From Paenibacillus castaneae (lineage in GTDB: Bacteria; Bacillota; Bacilli; Paenibacillales; Paenibacillaceae), in contig NZ_KZ614144.1 of assembly GCF_002884445.1 (NCBI RefSeq), positions 3,888,094-3,952,093 on the forward strand: a stretch of DNA of 64,000 nt, written 5' to 3'. How positions within the stretch are numbered: the stretch's first letter is position 1; each line of letters starts with the position of its first letter. Below are positions 62,381 to 64,000 of this stretch, in pieces. The position numbers and the translations under genes were made by a program. The notes below the pieces were generated by a model, which worked only from the letters and a program-made list of their open reading frames with translations, made no database searches and was not told the DNA's origin.

Positions 62381-63439
62381 TTATGAACTCGCCGGAAGAA
62401 TCAAATCCTCTTCCCGAAGCGAATATCCGCGGATATGAGCATTCGGCGCATCATCTACAATATAGTTAACAATATAAATTTCGCCATCGCTGAATTGTAC
62501 CCAGCCCGTATAACCCAAATCAGACACTGGACTGCGGTCGAAATCAAACGGGAATAGGCGGGACCATTGATCGTTTCTCTTTCCTGCGAGAGCGGATTCT
62601 ACATCTGTCATGCATACAAACACGTTTTGTGTCCAATTGCCGAGCCAACCCTTCCCTGCTTGTGCGAGACGGTAAGTGATCAATACACGTCCACTTTGCA
62701 GCATACGAGCGACAGGTCGATGGCATGCTGGGATTGGTGCTTCGAATGGCCCTTCCCAGGTCATCCCTTGATCCCGGGAAATGGCTTTGTACGCACCGTA
62801 GCCAAGATCCGAGTTCTCACGGAGGTAAGTGACAAGCGTTCCATCCGGCAGCGGCAGGATGGAGCCTTCGCACAATTGGAGCCCTTCCTGGCTAGCGACA
62901 GTAATTGGTCCGCTCCAGCTTTGTCCTTCGTCATCGGAATACCATAATAGCTGTTCTAAAAAACCGTGCTCCAGGTTTTTTCTATGTACAGTTACAAGCC
63001 AACGCCCGTTTTCTAATTCCACTAACGTATCTGGAACGATTCCCTTGATAGGTGTCTCAATCGGCTCGCTCCATTGTTCGCCATCCGAGTCTCCGATATA
63101 GATTAAATTGGGCGAATTATGATGAGTTCCAGAGCCTACCGGCTCATATCGAGGGCTTTTGTTCACAATAATAACGAGGCGTCCATCATGCAGCCGCTTG
63201 ATGCTTGGGCAATCGTCAAACTCAGCTGAATCAGGGAAACTTTCCGTTAAGCAGCGCTTCTCCCCCCATGTGCGTCCTCTATCTGTACTTTTCATATAAA
63301 CAATACGCGTTCTCGAACGGTCTCCATGGGTTACACATTCCAAGAACACACAAATAAGATGCTCTTTGACTGTCATTTCAAGTGCGGGGAAAGCTTCATA
63401 GACTCGATCATCTCTGCTTACAATATATTTATTCAGCAT
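62381..63439 (-). CDS. Sialidase-like BNR/Asp-box protein, no signal peptide
   Basis: A 352-residue six-bladed beta-propeller-type protein with Asp boxes at STDRGRTWGE (about 50-59), SDDEGQSWSGP (about 167-177) and SRDQGMTWEGP (about 223-233), plus KRLHDGRLVIIV and GSILPLPDGTLVTYL. It begins MLNKYIVSRDDRVYEAFPAL, without signal peptide or membrane segment, so it would be cytoplasmic. Context suggests action on sialic-acid conjugates, but the classical FRIP sialidase motif is not seen and exo-sialidase activity is unproven. GAGGTGTCGAT precedes the start; the AraC-family gene ends 12 bp upstream. Confidence 0.82.
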   Translation of the reverse strand: MLNKYIVSRDDRVYEAFPALEMTVKEHLICVFLECVTHGDRSRTRIVYMKSTDRGRTWGEKRCLTESFPDSAEFDDCPSIKRLHDGRLVIIVNKSPRYEPVGSGTHHNSPNLIYIGDSDGEQWSEPIETPIKGIVPDTLVELENGRWLVTVHRKNLEHGFLEQLLWYSDDEGQSWSGPITVASQEGLQLCEGSILPLPDGTLVTYLRENSDLGYGAYKAISRDQGMTWEGPFEAPIPACHRPVARMLQSGRVLITYRLAQAGKGWLGNWTQNVFVCMTDVESALAGKRNDQWSRLFPFDFDRSPVSDLGYTGWVQFSDGEIYIVNYIVDDAPNAHIRGYSLREEDLILPASS

Positions 63440-63451
63440 ATCGACACCTCT

Positions 63452-64000
63452 TCAATTTGGTTCAACTTCATTTCTTACCGCCATCCGATATTTGGTTGTG
63501 CTCATACCGGTATACTCTTTGAATCGCCTATAGAACCAATCCAGTTCTTGATATCCGACTTGCACTGCAATTTCATATATCCGTAGGTTTGTATGCTGAA
63601 GCAAATCTTTGGCTTTCTCCATACGAACCTTAAGCAGGTAGTCATTAAAGGTAATTCCCTCCACTGACTTAAACTGTTGTCCCAAGTAAGTTGCATTAAC
63701 AAATAAAAATTCTGCTATGCTTTTTAAGCTAATATTCGATGTATATTGCGCTTGTACCCATTGTTTCACTTGGATGATCGTTTGAAGGGACTGAGAATGG
63801 CTGTTTTGTTTTAGCTGCTCCATCGTCTCCGAGCATTTTCGCACTGCAAATTCAAATAATTGAACAATCGTCTTCGCATTCGTAATTTCCTCATAGTCCT
63901 TATGATTAGGGAGGAATTGATCCACATTCGATCCCGAATATTGAAGGAGCAGCTCATAGCCTTGCACGCATAAGCTTAGCACCAGAGACTGAACAATTTC
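63452..64000 (-). CDS. AraC-family regulator, C-terminal part (cut by window edge)
   Basis: The C-terminal ~180 residues of a transcription factor; the frame is still open at base 64000, so the start is outside. Two helix-turn-helix motifs are present: ISLKSIAEFLFVNATYLGQQ and LRIYEIAVQVGYQELDWFYR, followed by FKEYTGMSTTKYRMAV, the AraC hallmark. The upstream helical part (EITNAKTIVQLFEFAVRKCS) resembles the linker of YesN-type response regulators, so a receiver domain may lie beyond the edge. It is read in the same direction as, and 12 bp before, the sialidase gene and is the likely regulator of the sialic-acid genes. Confidence 0.88.
   Translation of the reverse strand, partial: EIVQSLVLSLCVQGYELLLQYSGSNVDQFLPNHKDYEEITNAKTIVQLFEFAVRKCSETMEQLKQNSHSQSLQTIIQVKQWVQAQYTSNISLKSIAEFLFVNATYLGQQFKSVEGITFNDYLLKVRMEKAKDLLQHTNLRIYEIAVQVGYQELDWFYRRFKEYTGMSTTKYRMAVRNEVEPN

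Overview
The window looks like a chromosomal segment from an endospore-forming Firmicute of the Paenibacillaceae, most like Paenibacillus. The evidence is the full sporulation-linked division cluster (spoIIGA-sigE-sigG, spoVD, spoVE), a PyrR-controlled pyr operon, LL-diaminopimelate aminotransferase, bacillithiol ligase BshC, YlaJ, YteA and DUF2626 proteins, strong AGGAGG-type ribosome binding sites, and frequent GTG/TTG starts. Nearly all genes lie on the minus strand, so the biological order runs from high to low coordinates. There is no phage, insertion sequence, CRISPR array, rRNA or tRNA.

Layout: 1-5 kb is the pyr operon (promoter, PyrR attenuator, pyrR-pyrB-pyrC-carA-carB, the last cut by the window edge). 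5-9 kb holds dapL, rluD, lspA, yteA and a DUF5665 membrane protein. 9.3-12.8 kb is a long (IleS2-like) isoleucyl-tRNA synthetase behind an Ile T-box. 12.8-20.8 kb is spoIIGA-sigE-sigG and ylmC-ylmD-ylmE-sepF-ylmG-ylmH-divIVA, interrupted by a plus-strand gene joining a Cys-rich domain to pentapeptide repeats. 21.1-40.3 kb is the dcw (division and cell wall) cluster: mraZ-rsmH-ftsL-pbpB-spoVD-murE-murF-mraY-murD-spoVE-[no murG]-murB-murA-divIB-ftsA-ftsZ. 40.4-48.6 kb carries single genes: a DUF4349 lipoprotein, ahcY, bshC, a DUF3397 protein, a ketopantoate reductase, rsfA, a DUF2626 protein and a MidA-like methyltransferase. 48.7-58 kb holds an exported coiled-coil protein, a solute-binding protein and the yla block (phoH/ylaK, ylaJ, an LCP ligase, ylaH, typA). 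58-59.6 kb is a divergent pair of TerC proteins. 59.6-64 kb is a sialic-acid module: AraC-type regulator, sialidase-like protein, NanA-like lyase, NanE, ROK kinase, ending in the severed tail of an SGNH hydrolase.

How it works together: the middle 27 kb couples peptidoglycan precursor synthesis (MurA, B, D, E, F, MraY) to septation (FtsZ, FtsA, SepF, DivIVA, DivIB, FtsL, PBP2B) and to the sporulation versions of that machinery (SpoVD, SpoVE, SpoIIGA, sigma-E, sigma-G). Readable control elements include three MraZ-type boxes before mraZ, a good sigma-H-like promoter before ftsA, a spoIIG-like promoter with Spo0A-like boxes, the Ile T-box and the PyrR leader.

The least ordinary features are a 38-40 bp hairpin repeat family placed just upstream of ylmD and murB (with a decayed copy near divIB), the missing murG with a 543 bp gap in its usual place, the Cys-cluster/pentapeptide protein, the SGNH hydrolase remnant joined by ATGA to the ROK kinase gene, and a row of three hairpins after typA. 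No clearly new multi-gene system was found.
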